The notes under the pieces: model-generated
What the model was told of the DNA's origin: nothing
The model's database searches: none
The model's input: only the letters and a program-made list of their open reading frames with translations
In this document: positions 62,843 through 64,000 of the stretch, piece by piece
Layout of the letters: each line of letters begins with the position of its first letter
Position numbering within the stretch: position 1 is the stretch's first letter
From: Hydractinia symbiolongicarpus
Taxonomy: Eukaryota; Cnidaria; Hydrozoa; Anthoathecata; Hydractiniidae
Assembly (NCBI RefSeq): GCF_029227915.1
Contig: NC_079889.1
Location: 5,148,001 to 5,212,000, forward strand
Length of the DNA: 64,000 nucleotides
Direction of reading: 5' to 3'
Made by a program: the position numbers and the translations under genes

Positions 62843-62885
62843 GCGCTAATGAAATTGATAGCATTTATAGGACGCCAAGGAAAAC
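62843..62885. repeat. Scarred monomer, second copy of the double deletion
   Basis: Identical double junction to that at 55,905-55,932 and flanked by the same preceding monomers (GTTGTTAAGAGCG, then CGCCTGGAGACTGG, then GAGGCTTTTATTAG...TTGCAGCC). It is therefore a block copy and not an independent deletion. Confidence 0.88.
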
Positions 62886-64000
62886 CTCTTGGAACGTTGT
62901 AGTGCATTGAGACTTTAAGGAATAGTCCAACGGTAACCTGCGCAGGCAGGTGAAACCGCGTGATTTAATTGTGAAGCCTTTATTAGACTGCAAAAGGCCA
63001 TATTACAGCCTTTAATGGACTGTGCACGTAGTTAAGAGTGTTCTAAGGCCACAGCGCTAAGGAGAACCACTTGGAACGTTGTAGCGCATTGAGACTGGAA
63101 GGAATAATCCAATTGTAACCTGCGCAGGCAGATGGAACCACGTGATTTACGTGTGAGGCCTTTATTAGACTGCAAAAGGCCATATTACAGCCTTAATAGG
63201 ACTGTACACATAGTTAAGAGCGTTCTAAGGCCACAGCGCTAAGGAGAAGCACTTGGAACGTTGTAGCGCATTGAGACTGGAAGGAATAGTCCAATGGTAA
63301 TCTTAGCAGGCAGGTGAAACCACGTGATTTACGTGTAAAGCCTTTATTAGACTGCAAAAGGCCATATTACAGCCTTTATAAGACTGTGCACGTAGTTAAG
63401 AGTGTTGTCAGGCCACAGCGCTAAGGAAAACCTCTTGGAACGTTGTAGTGCATTGAGACTGAAAGGAATAGTCCAATGGTAACCTTCGCAGGCAGGTGAA
63501 ACCACGTGATTTACGTGTGAAGCCTTTATTAGACTGCAAAAGGCCATATTACAGCCTTTATAAGCCTGTGCACGTAGTTAAGAGTGTTGTCAGGCCACAG
63601 CGCTAAGAAAAACCTCTTGGAACGTTGTAGTGCATTGAGACTGAAAGGAATAGTCCAATGGTAACCTGCGCAGGCAGGTGAAACCACGTGATTTACGTGT
63701 GAGGCCTTTATTAGACTGCAAAAGGCCATATTACAGCCTTTATAGGACTGTGCACGTAGTTAAGAGCGTTCTAATGCGACGGCGCTAATGAAAATGCCTT
63801 GGGACGTTGTAGAGCATTGAGACTGGAACAACTAGTCCAATGGTAACCTGCGCAGGCAGATGAAACCGCGTGATTTACGTCTGCGGCCTTTATTGGACTG
63901 CAAAAGGCCATATTACAGCCTTTATAGGACTGTGAACGTAGTTAAGAGTGTTGTAAGGCCACGGCGCCAAGGAAAACCTCTTGGAACGTTGTAGTGCATT

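Larger units (their letters stand above)
47331..64000. repeat. 182 bp satellite array, right segment: divergent, scarred variant domain (about 92 monomers)
   Basis: Same satellite and orientation, but the variant content changes. From about 49.7 kb onward GTTGTCAGGCCACAGCGCTAAGG, TTATAAGACTG, TTATAAGCCTG, GACTTTAAGG...CCAACGG and GTGATTTAATTG are common, and these variants are absent or rare on the left. Length is less well kept: an 85 bp deletion at 47,330, 1 bp near 47,977, 11 bp near 48,329, repeated loss of one G in CTCTTGAACG, an 8 bp duplication at 57,430-57,448, and three monomers with large internal deletions (see the scar entries). This looks like a separate homogenisation domain, possibly nearer an array edge. 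No genes are seen. Confidence 0.95.

Noticed and set aside
1-64000. More than 100 minus-strand ORFs of 61-67 codons as a gene family
   Set aside because: They recur at exactly the satellite period, exceed the 182 bp monomer and so overlap one another in shifted frames, and show no recognisable domain. The tandem repeat explains them.

Overview
The window is almost entirely one giant satellite DNA array with a 182 bp monomer, interrupted once by a non-LTR retrotransposon (about 27,516-31,488). I see no host protein gene, tRNA, rRNA, CRISPR array or bacterial operon. The long tandem satellite, the LINE with an SGNH-hydrolase ORF1 and an EN-RT ORF2, and the AATAAA signal with a (AAT)n tail all point to a eukaryote, most likely an animal. 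The ORF1/ORF2 style (SGNH domain with GDS...GTNN, FADDN in the RT) resembles CR1/L2/Jockey-group elements that I associate with cnidarians and other marine invertebrates; that placement is inference.

Layout. (1) 1-27,515: about 151 head-to-tail monomers, all in one orientation. Apart from a 3 bp deletion near 500, the phase stays exact for about 27 kb, with only a +1 (about 18,486) and a -1 (about 19,281) indel that cancel. (2) 27,516-31,488: a LINE truncated at its 5' end inside ORF1, then an intact 957-residue ORF2, a short 3' UTR with a hairpin, a poly(A) signal and a (AAT)n tail. (3) 31,489-47,330: the array resumes as if uninterrupted. (4) 47,331-64,000: the same satellite, but with different monomer variants, several truncated or scarred monomers and many 1 bp indels.

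Monomers fall into several variant classes that are interspersed and then copied as blocks. Repetition is visible at several nested scales: a 32 bp repeat inside the monomer, the 182 bp monomer, 364 bp dimers, 4-, 5-, 7-, 8-, 9- and 16-monomer blocks, and a superperiod of about 8-10 kb. The left flank, retrotransposon site and right flank are paralogous to a continuous block at about 36.0-42.8 kb, which holds an uninterrupted copy of the insertion site. That copy fixes both ends of the retrotransposon: no target-site duplication and a net loss of one base.

No genes in the window work together apart from the two retrotransposon ORFs (ORF1 RNP/esterase-like protein, ORF2 endonuclease-reverse transcriptase). 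The short open frames recurring once per monomer look like a by-product of the satellite sequence. The most unusual content is the multi-scale duplication record of the array and the cleanly dated retrotransposon insertion.
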